A DNA stretch of 64,000 nucleotides. It comes from JAHEKB01 sp049115575. GTDB taxonomy: Bacteria; Bacteroidota; Bacteroidia; NS11-12g; UBA9320. Positions within the stretch are counted from its first letter, which is position 1. Each line of letters opens with the position of its first letter. The position numbers and the translations under genes were made by a program. The stretch is from contig JAGDZU010000002.1 of NCBI GenBank assembly GCA_049115575.1, positions 62,001 to 126,000 of the forward strand, given 5' to 3'. This document shows, one piece after another, positions 51,418 through 61,548 of the stretch. The notes beneath the pieces were generated by a model that was given only the letters and a program-made list of their open reading frames with translations, was not told the origin of the DNA and did no database searches.

Positions 51418-52692
51418 ATGAAAATGAAGTATAAAGAGCCTGCTCCCATCTCCGAGCTCAATCCCCTGGATTCAATGATGGAAAGATTTCACGAAGCAGC
51501 GCGAATTCTAGGTTTAGATGAGTCAACCTATCAAGCCCTAAAATCACCTGAAAAATCTGTAATTGTGAGTATACCAGTTACCATGGATGATGGAAAAACT
51601 AAGGTATTTGAAGGTTTTCGTGTAGTGCATTCTTCCAAATTAGGACCCTCTAAGGGAGGGATTCGTTATGCGAATTCTGTGAATTTGGATGAAGTTAAGG
51701 CTTTGGCTGCTTGGATGACTTGGAAATGCGCTATAGTTGGGATTCCCTATGGCGGTGCTAAAGGTGGAATAAAATGTGACCCTCGATCATTATCTGATGG
51801 AGAGTTGGAAAGACTAACAAGAGCTTTCACTTTGGCCATGAGAGATGTATTTGGTCCGGAAAGAGATATTCCAGCACCTGATATGGGTACAAATCCTCAA
51901 ACCATGGCTTGGATTATGGATGAGTATTCTCAACTTTCTGGATTTGCGAGTCCTGCAGTGGTAACTGGAAAGCCGCTTGTATTAGGAGGTTCATTGGGAA
52001 GAGTAGAGGCTACAGGAAGAGGAGTTATGGTTTCTGCAAGGAGCGCCATGGCTAAACTTAAGATGAACCCTTCATCTTCCACATGTGCTGTACAGGGATT
52101 TGGAAATGTTGGAAGCATTTCGGCCAAGCTATTAGAAATGCAAGGTTTAACGATTTGCGCTATTTCTGATGTGAGCGGAGCATACTATAAAAAAGGCGGG
52201 ATCAATATTGATGAAGCTATTGACTATGTAGAAAAAAACAAAAGTCTCGAAGGTTTCAAAGGAGGAAAAATCATAAGTAATGAAGAACTATTGACTTTAG
52301 ATGTGGATGTTTTAGTTCCTGCTGCTCTGGAAGATCAAATCACAGAGCAAAATGCCAACAAGATTAAAGCTAAGCTAATAGTTGAAGGAGCGAATGGACC
52401 AACTGCCGCTAATGCAGATAAAATATTAAACGAAAATGGTGTAATGGTTGTTCCAGATATATTGGCAAATGCAGGCGGTGTTTCGGTTTCATATTTTGAG
52501 TGGGTTCAAAACCGTTTGGGTTATTTCTGGACTGAAGAGCGTGTAAACAGACGTGCAGACCGAATCATGAAACAAGCTTTTGAAAATGTTTATAAAGCAT
52601 CAAAGAAACATAAAGTAAGCATGAGAACAGCAGCTTATATAGTAGCCATTGATCGAGTTGCTAGCACCTCTAAATTGAGAGGTATATTCTAG
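51418..52692 (+). CDS. gdhA: Glu/Leu/Phe/Val-type glutamate dehydrogenase
   Basis: Interconverts glutamate and 2-oxoglutarate plus ammonia with NAD(P)H. 424 residues. Seen: KGGIRYANSVN, the catalytic-lysine segment PYGGAKGGIKCDP (Lys115), PDMGTNPQTMAW, and the nucleotide-binding Rossmann motif GFGNVGSISAK. C-terminal ANAGGVSVSYFEWVQN is typical. Substrate could be leucine-type, but the sequence fits GDH best. psd begins directly after its stop (the next base is A of ATG). Confidence 0.93.
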   Translation: MKMKYKEPAPISELNPLDSMMERFHEAARILGLDESTYQALKSPEKSVIVSIPVTMDDGKTKVFEGFRVVHSSKLGPSKGGIRYANSVNLDEVKALAAWMTWKCAIVGIPYGGAKGGIKCDPRSLSDGELERLTRAFTLAMRDVFGPERDIPAPDMGTNPQTMAWIMDEYSQLSGFASPAVVTGKPLVLGGSLGRVEATGRGVMVSARSAMAKLKMNPSSSTCAVQGFGNVGSISAKLLEMQGLTICAISDVSGAYYKKGGINIDEAIDYVEKNKSLEGFKGGKIISNEELLTLDVDVLVPAALEDQITEQNANKIKAKLIVEGANGPTAANADKILNENGVMVVPDILANAGGVSVSYFEWVQNRLGYFWTEERVNRRADRIMKQAFENVYKASKKHKVSMRTAAYIVAIDRVASTSKLRGIF

Positions 52693-53352
52693 ATGAGAAT
52701 ACACAGAGAAGGATATAAGATCATTCTGGTCTCTACCATTCTGTTTGTATTGGTATTGCTAGGAATGAACATCTTGAATTTCCCCATGTGGCTCGTTGCT
52801 CTTCTCGGAGCTCCATTACTTGTCCTTTTCATACTAATTATTCGATTTTTTAGGAATCCGATTAGGCAGGCAGAAGAGAATCGAACTTCGGTGGTAGCTC
52901 CATGCGATGGCAAGGTAGTGGTAATAGAGGAAGTCGAGGAGACCGAATATTTCAAAGACAAAAGAATACAGATTTCCATTTTCATGTCTCCATTAAATGT
53001 TCATGTGAATAGAAATCCCATTGGTGGCATAATTAGCTATTTCAAGTATCATCCTGGCAAGTATTTGGTAGCTTGGCATCCAAAATCCTCAACAGAGAAT
53101 GAGCGCACCACTTCCGTAATAAAAATAGAAGAAGGTATAGAAGTTCTATTTAGACAAATAGCTGGCGCGGTGGCACGAAGAATAAGGTGGTACAATAAAG
53201 AAGGAGATAAAGTGAATAAAGGGGAAGAAATGGGCTTCATAAAATTCGGGTCTCGAGTAGATATCTTTTTGCCTGTAAATTCAAAAATCAATGTTGAATT
53301 GGAACAAAAGGTGAGTGGGGCTCAAACTGTCATAGCTTCTTTAGACCATTGA
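52693..53352 (+). CDS. psd: phosphatidylserine decarboxylase (short, proenzyme type)
   Basis: Converts phosphatidylserine to phosphatidylethanolamine. 219 residues. Two N-terminal hydrophobic helices, VAPCDGKVVVIEE, FMSPLNVHVNRNPI, and the self-cleavage site FGS (about residues 185-187), where Ser187 becomes the pyruvoyl group. This short form lacks the long N-terminus of E. coli Psd and is common in Bacteroidota. It begins immediately after gdhA and overlaps the SprT-like start as TTGA. Confidence 0.93.
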   Translation: MRIHREGYKIILVSTILFVLVLLGMNILNFPMWLVALLGAPLLVLFILIIRFFRNPIRQAEENRTSVVAPCDGKVVVIEEVEETEYFKDKRIQISIFMSPLNVHVNRNPIGGIISYFKYHPGKYLVAWHPKSSTENERTTSVIKIEEGIEVLFRQIAGAVARRIRWYNKEGDKVNKGEEMGFIKFGSRVDIFLPVNSKINVELEQKVSGAQTVIASLDH

Positions 53353-53975
53353 TTACCAATCAAGTATATCAATACTTGAGCACAACCCTTGGTGTAGAAA
53401 GAGCCGAGGTAATCACAGAATACCTCAATAAGCATGAATGTGAACTAATCTTGTGTAAGCCCAGGCGGTCTAAACTTGGTGATTTTTCAGTTAGAGGAAA
53501 ACAAAAGAGAATTAAAATCAATCGCAATCTTAATCAATTTAGATTCATGCTCACTTTAATTCATGAAATTGCTCATTTAAAAACCCATTATGAACTGGGT
53601 TGGAAATGTAAACCCCACGGGGAAGAATGGAAAGATAATTACAGACTTCTCTTAGAAATCTGGAAAATCGGGGATCTCTTTTCGCATTCAGTTGAATTGA
53701 TTAATCTTTTTAACTATGAAGTTGCTAAGCCCAGCGCCTGTAGTGGAATACATAAGGAAAAGGAAGCTGTTCTCGGTCAATTTGATTCAAATAACACAGG
53801 AGTTCAACTAGGGAATGTGGCTGAAGGGCAGGAGTTTATCTTTAAAGAAGTTCTCTATAGAAAAATAAAAAATCGCAGAACGAGAACACTCTGTATTCGG
53901 CTTTCAAATCAAAAAATGTATACCATTCATCAAGCTTCACTTGTGGAATTTCCTTTAGAAATGGGAAAAAACTGA
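53349..53975 (+). CDS. SprT-like zinc metallopeptidase-domain protein
   Basis: 208 residues, soluble. The zinc-binding HEIAH (His72, Glu73, His76) sits in a SprT-like domain (about 30-120) with KRIKINRNLNQFRFMLTLIH in parts and KPHGEEWK further on. Eukaryotic SprT relatives (Spartan) digest DNA-protein crosslinks; the bacterial role is unknown. The start is a TTG overlapping the psd stop as TTGA, implying coupling. The C-terminal half has no recognised motif. Confidence 0.82.
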   Translation: MITNQVYQYLSTTLGVERAEVITEYLNKHECELILCKPRRSKLGDFSVRGKQKRIKINRNLNQFRFMLTLIHEIAHLKTHYELGWKCKPHGEEWKDNYRLLLEIWKIGDLFSHSVELINLFNYEVAKPSACSGIHKEKEAVLGQFDSNNTGVQLGNVAEGQEFIFKEVLYRKIKNRRTRTLCIRLSNQKMYTIHQASLVEFPLEMGKN

Positions 53976-54023
53976 ATGGGTTTGCTATGTTTTTATAATC
54001 TTTGAATAACCAACAAAACAATT

Positions 54024-54446
54024 ATGATCAAAGAATTTAAAGCGTTTATTATGAAAGGCAACGTGCTTGATTTGGCAGTTGCAGTTATTATGGCTACCTA
54101 TTTTGGTAAGATCATCAATTCACTGGTCAACGACATCCTAATGCCTGTTATTGGTAAATTAATTGGAGGAGTTGATTTCAGTCAAATGAAGTATGTAATT
54201 CAAGTTGGCGCTGATGCCGTAATGGAAGGCGATGCAGTTGTTACCGATGCCGTAGCAGAGGTTGCATTGTATTATGGGACCTTCATAAACCACATTATTA
54301 CATTCATTATAGTTGCGTTTGCTATATTCATGATAGTGAAGGCCTACAACAAATCACAAAAACCAAAAGAAGAAGAAGCTCCAGCACCAGCAGGTCCATC
54401 AGAGATTGATCTGTTAACTGAGATTAGAGATTCTCTAAAAAAATAA
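54024..54446 (+). CDS. mscL: large-conductance mechanosensitive channel
   Basis: Homopentameric inner-membrane channel that opens on membrane stretch, protecting against hypo-osmotic shock. 140 residues, two membrane helices (about 15-45 and 90-112). Typical opening FIMKGNVLDLAVAVIMAT and the cytoplasmic C-terminal helix with EIDLLTEIRDSL. Between the helices is an extended, acidic periplasmic loop. Followed by a clear terminator. Confidence 0.96.
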   Translation: MIKEFKAFIMKGNVLDLAVAVIMATYFGKIINSLVNDILMPVIGKLIGGVDFSQMKYVIQVGADAVMEGDAVVTDAVAEVALYYGTFINHIITFIIVAFAIFMIVKAYNKSQKPKEEEAPAPAGPSEIDLLTEIRDSLKK

Positions 54447-54455
54447 TTTGAGATT

Positions 54456-54479
54456 GGGGGCTAATAGGCCCCCTTTTTT
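54456..54479 (+). terminator. Rho-independent terminator after mscL
   Basis: Stem GGGGGC / GCCCCC with loop TAATAG and six T residues (54474-54479), 9 bp after the mscL stop. It also touches the stop codon of the opposing E1 gene. Confidence 0.86.
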
Positions 54480-56889
54480 AAAACTCAGGATAGCTGGCAG
54501 GGTCATATTCAGACATCATGCCATAGGCCAAATCGAAAAGTTGTTCTGCATTTGATTTGGAGAAGTAATCTCCATCAGTTCCATAAGCCGGTCTGTGATC
54601 CATAGAACTCAATGTTCTTGGAGCAGAATCTAAATGCTTGTATCCTTCTTGTTCCTCCAATACCTTTTGCATTATGTAAGCTGTAGCCCCAGCGCTAACA
54701 TCTTCATCCATAAAGATGACTTTATTGGTTTTTTTCAATGATTCAACGCATTGGTGATTTACATCAAATGGCAATAGGGATTGAACATCAATAAGCTCAA
54801 CACTAATACCTTTTTCAGCTAACATTTTCATGCCATCCTGTGCAATTCTAATACAGCTGCCATAGGTTATTAAGGTAATATCATTTCCTTCTTCTAAAAT
54901 TTCTGGTATGCCAACTGGCACAGTGAATTCTGGAAGATTTACAGGAAGCTTTTCTTTCAATCTATATCCATTGAGACATTCAATGATGAGTGCTGGCTCA
55001 TCTGAGCGAATCATGGTATTGTAGAAACCAGCAGCTCTTGTCATATCTCTAGGAACAAGCACGTTAACACCTCTTAAAGCATTAATTATCATACCCATTG
55101 GAGAGCCACTATGCCAGATTCCTTCCAATCTATGTCCTCTTGTTCTTATGATTAGTGGCAATTTTTGTCCACCCTTAGTTCTGTATTGCGTTGTAGCAAC
55201 ATCGTCACTCAGCATTTGAATGCCATACAGTAAATAATCCAGATATTGAATTTCAGCAATAGGTCTTAAACCTCTTAATGCAGCTCCAATTGCTTGACCA
55301 ACAATGGTATTTTCTCTGATACCCGTATCCATTACACGGTTTTCACCGTGCTTCTCTTGCAGTCCTGCAAAACCTTGATTCACATCACCAATTTGACCAA
55401 CATCCTCTCCAAAAGCAATAACTTCTGGGTGCGTACTCAATAAATTATCGAAACACAATTGAAGTAACTCAAAGCCATTTACTTCTTTAATCTCATCTCC
55501 ATAATCTGGCTTAACCTCCGTAATATTCAAAGCTCTAGTGCTAGATTCACTATGTAAATGTGAGCTATAAATGTTTTGATATTTGGCCAAGTAATCTGAG
55601 TAAAAGCTCTGAAGGTTCGCCCGAGCAGGAGATTCTTGACCAAGGCTCGCTCTTAAGCAGCCATGCATAGATTTAAGAAGGTCCTTTCTTCCAGGATCCA
55701 TGCTAGATTTTAAGTCAGAGGTAATTTGGGCAATGGTTCCATCTTGTAATTCCTGTGCCAAAGCCTCCATAACCTGAACAGCCTCAGTAAGCTCTGATTT
55801 TATTTCATTATTAAAGCTGGTCCAAGCGTCGCGTTTGGCTTGCTTTACTTGATCTAATGCTTCTTTCTCGGCTTGATCAATAGTATCTTCGGTACAGATC
55901 TCATTTGCTAACATCCATTCACGCATCTTAGCAATTCCGTCAAAATCTATTTCCCATTGCAACCTTTCTTTGGATTTATAACGCTCATGTGAGCCCGAAG
56001 TTGAATGACCTTGTGGTTGCGTCATTTCTTTAACATGCACAACAACTGGGGTGTGCTTGCTTCTGCACATTTCAGAGGCTTTTTTATATGCATTTACCAA
56101 AGCAGGGTAGTCCCAACCGTTCACTGTTATGAGCTCAATTCCTGTTCCGAATTTGTCCGTTTTAAAACCGCTCAATATGGCGCTTAAATTCTGTTTTGTA
56201 GTCTGGTGTTTGGCATGCACGCTAATGCCGTATTCATCATCCCAAATAGACATGAGCATAGGTACTTGAAGTACACCTGCGGCATTAATTGATTCCCAAA
56301 AATGACCTTCAGAAGTGCTCGCATTCCCTATAGTCCCCCATGCAATTTCTCTCCCTTTAATACTGAAGTTGGTATTTTTATGAAGGTCTTTATTTTCTTT
56401 ATAAACCTTAGATGCAAACGCGAGTCCTAGAAGTCTAGGCATTTGACCTGCTGTAGGAGAAATATCTGAAGAAATATTTATTCTATCCGTTTGTGGCAAC
56501 CACTCTCCATTGTTGTCTAGCATACGAGTAGCAAAATGTCCGTTCATTGAACGCCCCGCACTGGCAGGTTCATGTTCAATGCTTGGGTGAGCATATAATT
56601 GCGCAAAGAATTTTTGAACGTCACTTAATCCAAGTGCAAACATCAGCGTTTGGTCGCGATAATATCCTGCTCTGAAATCACCGTTTTCCATGAACCTAGC
56701 CATGGCTACTTGAGCCACTTCTTTGCCATCTCCAAATATCCCGAATTTTGCCTTGCCCGTAAGAACCTCTTTGCGCCCGATTAATGAAGTTTGCCTACTG
56801 GAATAAGCAATTATGTAGTCTTCAAGAACTTGAGCATTGAACTCCTTTTTAGATATTGATTTCGTCTTTTGCGCCACTTCCGTTGCCAT
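54478..56889 (-). CDS. fused 2-oxoacid dehydrogenase E1 alpha-beta component (thiamine diphosphate)
   Basis: 803 residues combining both E1 subunits. The alpha-type half (about 40-350) contains the TPP motif beginning GNASTSEGHFWESIN and QGHSTSGSHERY; the beta-type transketolase half (about 470-790) contains VIAFGEDVGQIGDVNQGF in parts and GHRLEGIWHSGSPMG. This fusion is common in Bacteroidota. The substrate is either pyruvate or branched-chain 2-oxoacids; sequence alone does not decide. Preceded by a TATCTTTG promoter element; thiN in this window makes its cofactor. Confidence 0.92.
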   Translation of the reverse strand: MATEVAQKTKSISKKEFNAQVLEDYIIAYSSRQTSLIGRKEVLTGKAKFGIFGDGKEVAQVAMARFMENGDFRAGYYRDQTLMFALGLSDVQKFFAQLYAHPSIEHEPASAGRSMNGHFATRMLDNNGEWLPQTDRINISSDISPTAGQMPRLLGLAFASKVYKENKDLHKNTNFSIKGREIAWGTIGNASTSEGHFWESINAAGVLQVPMLMSIWDDEYGISVHAKHQTTKQNLSAILSGFKTDKFGTGIELITVNGWDYPALVNAYKKASEMCRSKHTPVVVHVKEMTQPQGHSTSGSHERYKSKERLQWEIDFDGIAKMREWMLANEICTEDTIDQAEKEALDQVKQAKRDAWTSFNNEIKSELTEAVQVMEALAQELQDGTIAQITSDLKSSMDPGRKDLLKSMHGCLRASLGQESPARANLQSFYSDYLAKYQNIYSSHLHSESSTRALNITEVKPDYGDEIKEVNGFELLQLCFDNLLSTHPEVIAFGEDVGQIGDVNQGFAGLQEKHGENRVMDTGIRENTIVGQAIGAALRGLRPIAEIQYLDYLLYGIQMLSDDVATTQYRTKGGQKLPLIIRTRGHRLEGIWHSGSPMGMIINALRGVNVLVPRDMTRAAGFYNTMIRSDEPALIIECLNGYRLKEKLPVNLPEFTVPVGIPEILEEGNDITLITYGSCIRIAQDGMKMLAEKGISVELIDVQSLLPFDVNHQCVESLKKTNKVIFMDEDVSAGATAYIMQKVLEEQEGYKHLDSAPRTLSSMDHRPAYGTDGDYFSKSNAEQLFDLAYGMMSEYDPASYPEF

Positions 56890-56902
56890 AATTTAAGGGC
56901 TG

Positions 56903-56910
56903 CAAAGATA
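56903..56910 (-). promoter_or_regulatory. candidate E1 gene promoter (-7 element)
   Basis: TATCTTTG on the minus strand, followed by CAGCCC, a typical Bacteroidota -7 form, 13 bp before the E1 start codon. The -33 box is not clear. Confidence 0.5.
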
Positions 56911-56939
56911 ATAATTTGAAAGGGACTCTATACTACAGC

Positions 56940-57662
56940 CTATAATCGCAATATTCGACTTACAAATGAGCCTCCAGATGTGTTAAAATGTATGTAGTAA
57001 ACTCCTTTTACCAAATGATCCATATTGATGTCAAAAGTAGAAGGATGATCTGGCTTTTCAGAATCGACCATTTGACCTTGCTCATTGTAAATAGTCCACT
57101 GAGTACATGCAAACCTTGAATAAACCTTTAGCGGAGACTCCGCAATTGGATTAGGGTATAGTTGTACTGCTTGTTGTGCTAATTCTGTAATATTACTTAG
57201 GTTAGAATCTTGCACAACCAGAGTAAAGTTTCTCAATGTATCCTTCACTGGGAAAGGCGTTACTCCTAGTTTGGCATAAGTGGTTATAATTAATTCTAAG
57301 GGGTGTTCGCCTTCTTCTACAGAAGTAGGTTGCCCACTAAATTTAATACAGCCTACGGCTTGATAAGTAAATGCGCAACTTGAGGGCTCACAACTGAAGC
57401 TGAATGAGTTTGGCATACCGAGCACATCATGAAGCACAATTGAGTCTACAGTAGCACTCACTGTTTGGTTTGCAATTGTTACAGATGTATCTCTAATAGC
57501 AAGTATTTGCAGCACATGTTCATATGCAGATCCTACTATGGCTGTATCTATCGATGCAGGATAAATTCCAGGTTCGGTTATGTTTTGATCAGGAGTGCAG
57601 TTTTGCGCGCTGAGCCCCATACTCAAGAATAGAATTATAAAGATTACAACCAGCTTTTTCAT
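56940..57662 (-). CDS. small secreted protein with T9SS type A sorting domain
   Basis: 240 residues. Signal peptide (about 1-20, VVIFIILFLSMGLSAQ). The middle is a beta-rich domain with four cysteines (CTPDQNITEPGIYP at the start). From about residue 167 (LYPNPIAESP) to the end (SRILRL) it fits the T9SS type A sorting domain. Similar small proteins are common in Bacteroidota but functionally unknown. Divergent from a TonB receptor with only 22 bp between the starts, so promoters must overlap coding DNA. Confidence 0.8.
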   Translation of the reverse strand: MKKLVVIFIILFLSMGLSAQNCTPDQNITEPGIYPASIDTAIVGSAYEHVLQILAIRDTSVTIANQTVSATVDSIVLHDVLGMPNSFSFSCEPSSCAFTYQAVGCIKFSGQPTSVEEGEHPLELIITTYAKLGVTPFPVKDTLRNFTLVVQDSNLSNITELAQQAVQLYPNPIAESPLKVYSRFACTQWTIYNEQGQMVDSEKPDHPSTFDINMDHLVKGVYYIHFNTSGGSFVSRILRL

Positions 57663-57684
57663 AGTGAATCATTAAACTTGTTAA

Positions 57685-59991
57685 GTGTTTAACGAATATA
57701 GACTAAGAGCATTTGTTCTCCAAGTTGTGATGCTGGCGGCGGTACTGACCGCTGTTGCACAGGATACTTATAAATACACTGGAATAGTCAGAGATTTAAA
57801 TGGAGGCTTAACAGGGGCAGAACTCTTAAACCCAACTGACAAATCTGTTATAGCTTTTACAGATTCTATGGGCTTATTTCAATTAGAATCAAGTCTTACT
57901 AGGGTAGAAGTTAGCATGTTAGGCTATTACACCATTCAAGTTGAATTGAGTGAGGGATATAATACCATTATGATGCTGCCAGAAGCAAATCTTCTGGATC
58001 AGTTGGTTGTTTCTGAGGGAAAATCAGCAAAAATGATTAAGAAAACGACCATCAGCATGCAACTGATTAAGCCAGATTTGATAGATCAAACCGCCCCAAT
58101 GAGAATACAAGAAAGCATCAACCGGATTAATGGCGTGCAAATAGTAGACAATCAGGCGAATATTAGATCAGGAAGCGGCTGGAGTTATGGAGCTGGTTCC
58201 CGCGTTCAAGTTTTGGTAGATGGAATCCCCATGCTTTCTGGAGATGCGAATCAACCTCAGTGGACTTTCATTCCGACTGAAGGAATTGAAAACGTAGAGA
58301 TAATTAAAGGAGCGGCATCTGTTATTTACGGTTCATCTGCCCTTAACGGAGTTATCAATATCAAAACAAAAACGCACGGCACTGAGCCATTCACTCAATT
58401 GAGCTTTACAACCGGTATATACGATTTGCCCAGCAGAGAGGGCTTGTATTTCAATGGGAAGAAAAGATATAATTTGAGCAATCTAAGTGCATTTCACTTA
58501 GGGAAAATGGGCAGTTTGGATTTTCACCTTGGTTTGAATATGATGAATGACCAAGGGTATAAGATGTCTGACGCAGGCCAACGAGCCAGAACCACTTTTG
58601 GCATTAAGAAAATCAATGGAGAAAAACACAGAATCATTGGAGTGAACACTGGTTTTCAAATGGGGAAATCCACTAGCTTTCTTTTATGGGAGAGTTATGA
58701 GCAGGCTTATACAGGTCTAGATAGCGGAGTCACAGAAAATCAAAGCCTCCGATTGAGCATAGATCCATACATAAGCTGGTATAGCGGCAAAGTTGAGCAC
58801 AAAATCAATACTCGCTATCTAAAGGTATCAAATGATGTAGATAATGGGGACAGTGCAGTTGATCAATCTAATTTTTCGGATTGGGCGTTTGCAGAATATC
58901 AAGCGAAGCGAACATTTAGCAAGTTAAGTTTAAATGCTCTGGGTGGTGTAGTGGGCCAAATGAGCCAAACTAGATCACCACTTTTTAGTGGAACTCAAAA
59001 CACTAGAAATGCAGCCGCCTATTTTCAACTAGAGAAAACATGGGGTAAGTTGCTCATTAACGGGGGCGTCAGATATGAGTATTTTAAGCTTAATGAGAGA
59101 GAAGAGGCGAAGCCGGTATTAAGAGCAGGGCTAAATTATGAGTTGAGCAAAGCAACTTTCCTACGGGCATCTTATGGGCAAGGCTATAGATTTCCAAGTG
59201 TAGCAGAAGCTTTTGTAGCCACAACTGTAGGGCCAGTTACTATATACCCCAATCCGGATTTGGAATCGGAAACGGGGTCAAATTTAGAACTAGGTCTGAG
59301 GCAGGGATTTGCTATAAGAAATGTGAAGGCATTTGTAGATGTGGCGTATTACAGAATGAGGTTTAACCGCATGAGTGAGTTCTTGTTTGCTTCTTGGAGC
59401 GCATTAGATATAAACAGTGGTGATTTGGGAATTGGTTTTAAAGCAATCAATGCTGGAGAAACTCAGGTATCTGGAGCGGAAATTAGTATTGCTTTAGAGG
59501 GTCTATTACTCGGAGGAACTTTGAGCGGTTTTGTTGGTTATAATTATAATGAAGGGACTGCATTAAACCCAGACGATTCTCTCACAGTAGATTTTTACAA
59601 CAGAACTTTAACCTATAGAAATACGAGCTCAACTACCAATGGGAAGAATCTAAAGTACAGGCCAAATCACAGCTTGAAGTCTGATATAATTTGGAAGTAT
59701 AAGAAATGGAATCTGGGTTTTGGAATGACGTATCAATCAGAATTTAAGAACATAGACACTTCATTCGTCTCATTGCCAATTACTGCATTTGTTCCAGGGG
59801 TGGATTCTGCTATGAATGATGGTTTAACCAGTTACCTGACTTTCAATGCAAGATTGGGGTATCAAGTCTATAAAGAATTGAGAGTCAACTTAATTGTATC
59901 TAATATTGGTAATAGGGAGTATATGATTAGACCTGCCGACATTGGACCGCCCAGGACTTTTAGGTTGCAAATTAGCTACACTTTCAAGTAG
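57685..59991 (+). CDS. TonB-dependent outer-membrane receptor
   Basis: 768 residues from a GTG. A short signal-like segment (LQVVMLAAVLTAVAQ), a small carboxypeptidase-like domain (about 30-100), the plug with DQTAPMRIQESINRINGVQI in parts and VLVDGIPMLSGDANQPQWTF in parts (about 145-200), then a barrel ending with FRLQISYTFK. The plug resembles siderophore, heme or cobalamin receptors more than SusC; a cobalamin link would be attractive given nrdJ but is not supported. No SusD or DUF4249 partner. Confidence 0.9.
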   Translation: MFNEYRLRAFVLQVVMLAAVLTAVAQDTYKYTGIVRDLNGGLTGAELLNPTDKSVIAFTDSMGLFQLESSLTRVEVSMLGYYTIQVELSEGYNTIMMLPEANLLDQLVVSEGKSAKMIKKTTISMQLIKPDLIDQTAPMRIQESINRINGVQIVDNQANIRSGSGWSYGAGSRVQVLVDGIPMLSGDANQPQWTFIPTEGIENVEIIKGAASVIYGSSALNGVINIKTKTHGTEPFTQLSFTTGIYDLPSREGLYFNGKKRYNLSNLSAFHLGKMGSLDFHLGLNMMNDQGYKMSDAGQRARTTFGIKKINGEKHRIIGVNTGFQMGKSTSFLLWESYEQAYTGLDSGVTENQSLRLSIDPYISWYSGKVEHKINTRYLKVSNDVDNGDSAVDQSNFSDWAFAEYQAKRTFSKLSLNALGGVVGQMSQTRSPLFSGTQNTRNAAAYFQLEKTWGKLLINGGVRYEYFKLNEREEAKPVLRAGLNYELSKATFLRASYGQGYRFPSVAEAFVATTVGPVTIYPNPDLESETGSNLELGLRQGFAIRNVKAFVDVAYYRMRFNRMSEFLFASWSALDINSGDLGIGFKAINAGETQVSGAEISIALEGLLLGGTLSGFVGYNYNEGTALNPDDSLTVDFYNRTLTYRNTSSTTNGKNLKYRPNHSLKSDIIWKYKKWNLGFGMTYQSEFKNIDTSFVSLPITAFVPGVDSAMNDGLTSYLTFNARLGYQVYKELRVNLIVSNIGNREYMIRPADIGPPRTFRLQISYTFK

Positions 59992-60044
59992 AGCTCGATT
60001 GATTGTGAATTGCTTGCCTTTTTCTAAGTCTAATTTTGCTTGTC

Positions 60045-61529
60045 TTGAGTATCCTTAAGAAACTAGCAGGCCAAACGGCCATATACGGAATTCCAAGTAT
60101 AGTGGGCCGACTCATCAATTTTCTGCTCATTTTCTTATTTACTCAATATTTTGACCCTACCGTATTTGCGGCACATACTGAGTTTTATGCATATGCTGCC
60201 TTCTTTTTAGTCTTAATACCTCATGGTATGGAGACCGCCTATTTCAATTTCATAAGGAGAGGGGAAGATATTAAAGAGGTGTTCACAACAACTTTTGTTT
60301 CGGTGCTAGTTCTGGTATTGTCTTTCACTGCACTGGCTTTTGTGTTTAGTCAACAGGTTGCTGATTTTATGAATTACTCAGAGCATCCTGAATATGTAAG
60401 GTGGTTTGCACTTATACTCTTATTTGATGTATTGGCCATGATTCCTTTTGCTCAGTTGAGGCATTTGCAAAAAGCAAAGCGATTTGCATTAATAAGGTCC
60501 TTAGGAATTTTTGTAAATATTGGATTGAACGTAGTTCTAATTGTCTTTTTCCCTCGCTGGTTTACTGGTGAGGAATGGTTCTATAGCCCTTCCATGGGAA
60601 TTGGATATGTCTTTATTGCCAACCTCATTGCATCAGCTATGATGTTCTTACTGCTTATTCCGGATACACTTCGCTATTTGGGCAGTTTCAATAAACAGCT
60701 TTGGAAAAAAATGATGGGCTATGCTTGGCCTCTCATATTTGTGGGCTTGGCTGGTATAGTGAACGAGACTTTTGACAGGGCCGCCATGGACAAACTGCTC
60801 ACATCTGAGAATCCCAAATTTGACATAGGAGTGTATGGTGCATTTTATAAACTAAGTATAATCATAACCATTTTTATACAGGCATTTAGATATGCCGCCG
60901 AGCCCTTTTTCTTTGAGAGGGCCAAAGACAAAGATGCTAAACTGGTATACGCTGAGGTGATGAATTATTTTGTTGCTACCTGCCTAATTATTGCCTTAAG
61001 TACTCAAATTTTCATACACGAAATTGCTCCTTTGGCAATTAGACAGTCATCTTACTTTAATCATGTAGATGCTTTGAACATAGTACCCATACTTCTACTT
61101 GCTAATGTATTCTTGGGCGTCCTTTACAATTTGAGTATATGGTACAAAGTAGAAGAAAGAACCAAACTCGGCGCAGCAATTTCTATTGGAGGTGCAGCTA
61201 TGACAATTGTTCTTCTTTTAGCCTTTGTTCCTAGATACGGAATTATAGCTGCAGCTACAACAACTTTATTGGTATATGTAGCCATGACCATAGCAAGTTA
61301 TTTTATGGGCCAAAAGTATTATCCTGTACCATATAAAATTGGGAAGATGCTCTTTCTTTTGCTTCTGGCCGTAGCGATATATTTTATGGACTTGCACTTC
61401 CTTAATCAACACGATTTGTCTAATTCGGATGCAAGCCAAAGTAGCATAACAATGCTTTTAAAAGCTTTGATTGTCATCTGTTATTCAGTAGTGGTTTATA
61501 TAGTGGTTATTAGGCCTAAAAAGAATTAG
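60045..61529 (+). CDS. oligosaccharide flippase (Wzx/MATE-like)
   Basis: 494 residues from the TTG at 60045 (MSILKKLAGQTAIYG is the usual opening; the frame starts 9 bp earlier). About 14 membrane helices and the polysaccharide-biosynthesis signature near the N-terminus (AIYGIPSIVGRLINFLLIFLF in parts). Members move lipid-linked oligosaccharides across the inner membrane. It is 20 bp before dut and may share its transcript, but no glycosyltransferase adjoins it. Confidence 0.87.
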   Translation: MSILKKLAGQTAIYGIPSIVGRLINFLLIFLFTQYFDPTVFAAHTEFYAYAAFFLVLIPHGMETAYFNFIRRGEDIKEVFTTTFVSVLVLVLSFTALAFVFSQQVADFMNYSEHPEYVRWFALILLFDVLAMIPFAQLRHLQKAKRFALIRSLGIFVNIGLNVVLIVFFPRWFTGEEWFYSPSMGIGYVFIANLIASAMMFLLLIPDTLRYLGSFNKQLWKKMMGYAWPLIFVGLAGIVNETFDRAAMDKLLTSENPKFDIGVYGAFYKLSIIITIFIQAFRYAAEPFFFERAKDKDAKLVYAEVMNYFVATCLIIALSTQIFIHEIAPLAIRQSSYFNHVDALNIVPILLLANVFLGVLYNLSIWYKVEERTKLGAAISIGGAAMTIVLLLAFVPRYGIIAAATTTLLVYVAMTIASYFMGQKYYPVPYKIGKMLFLLLLAVAIYFMDLHFLNQHDLSNSDASQSSITMLLKALIVICYSVVVYIVVIRPKKN

Positions 61530-61548
61530 ATTTGCCAGCAGATTAGCA

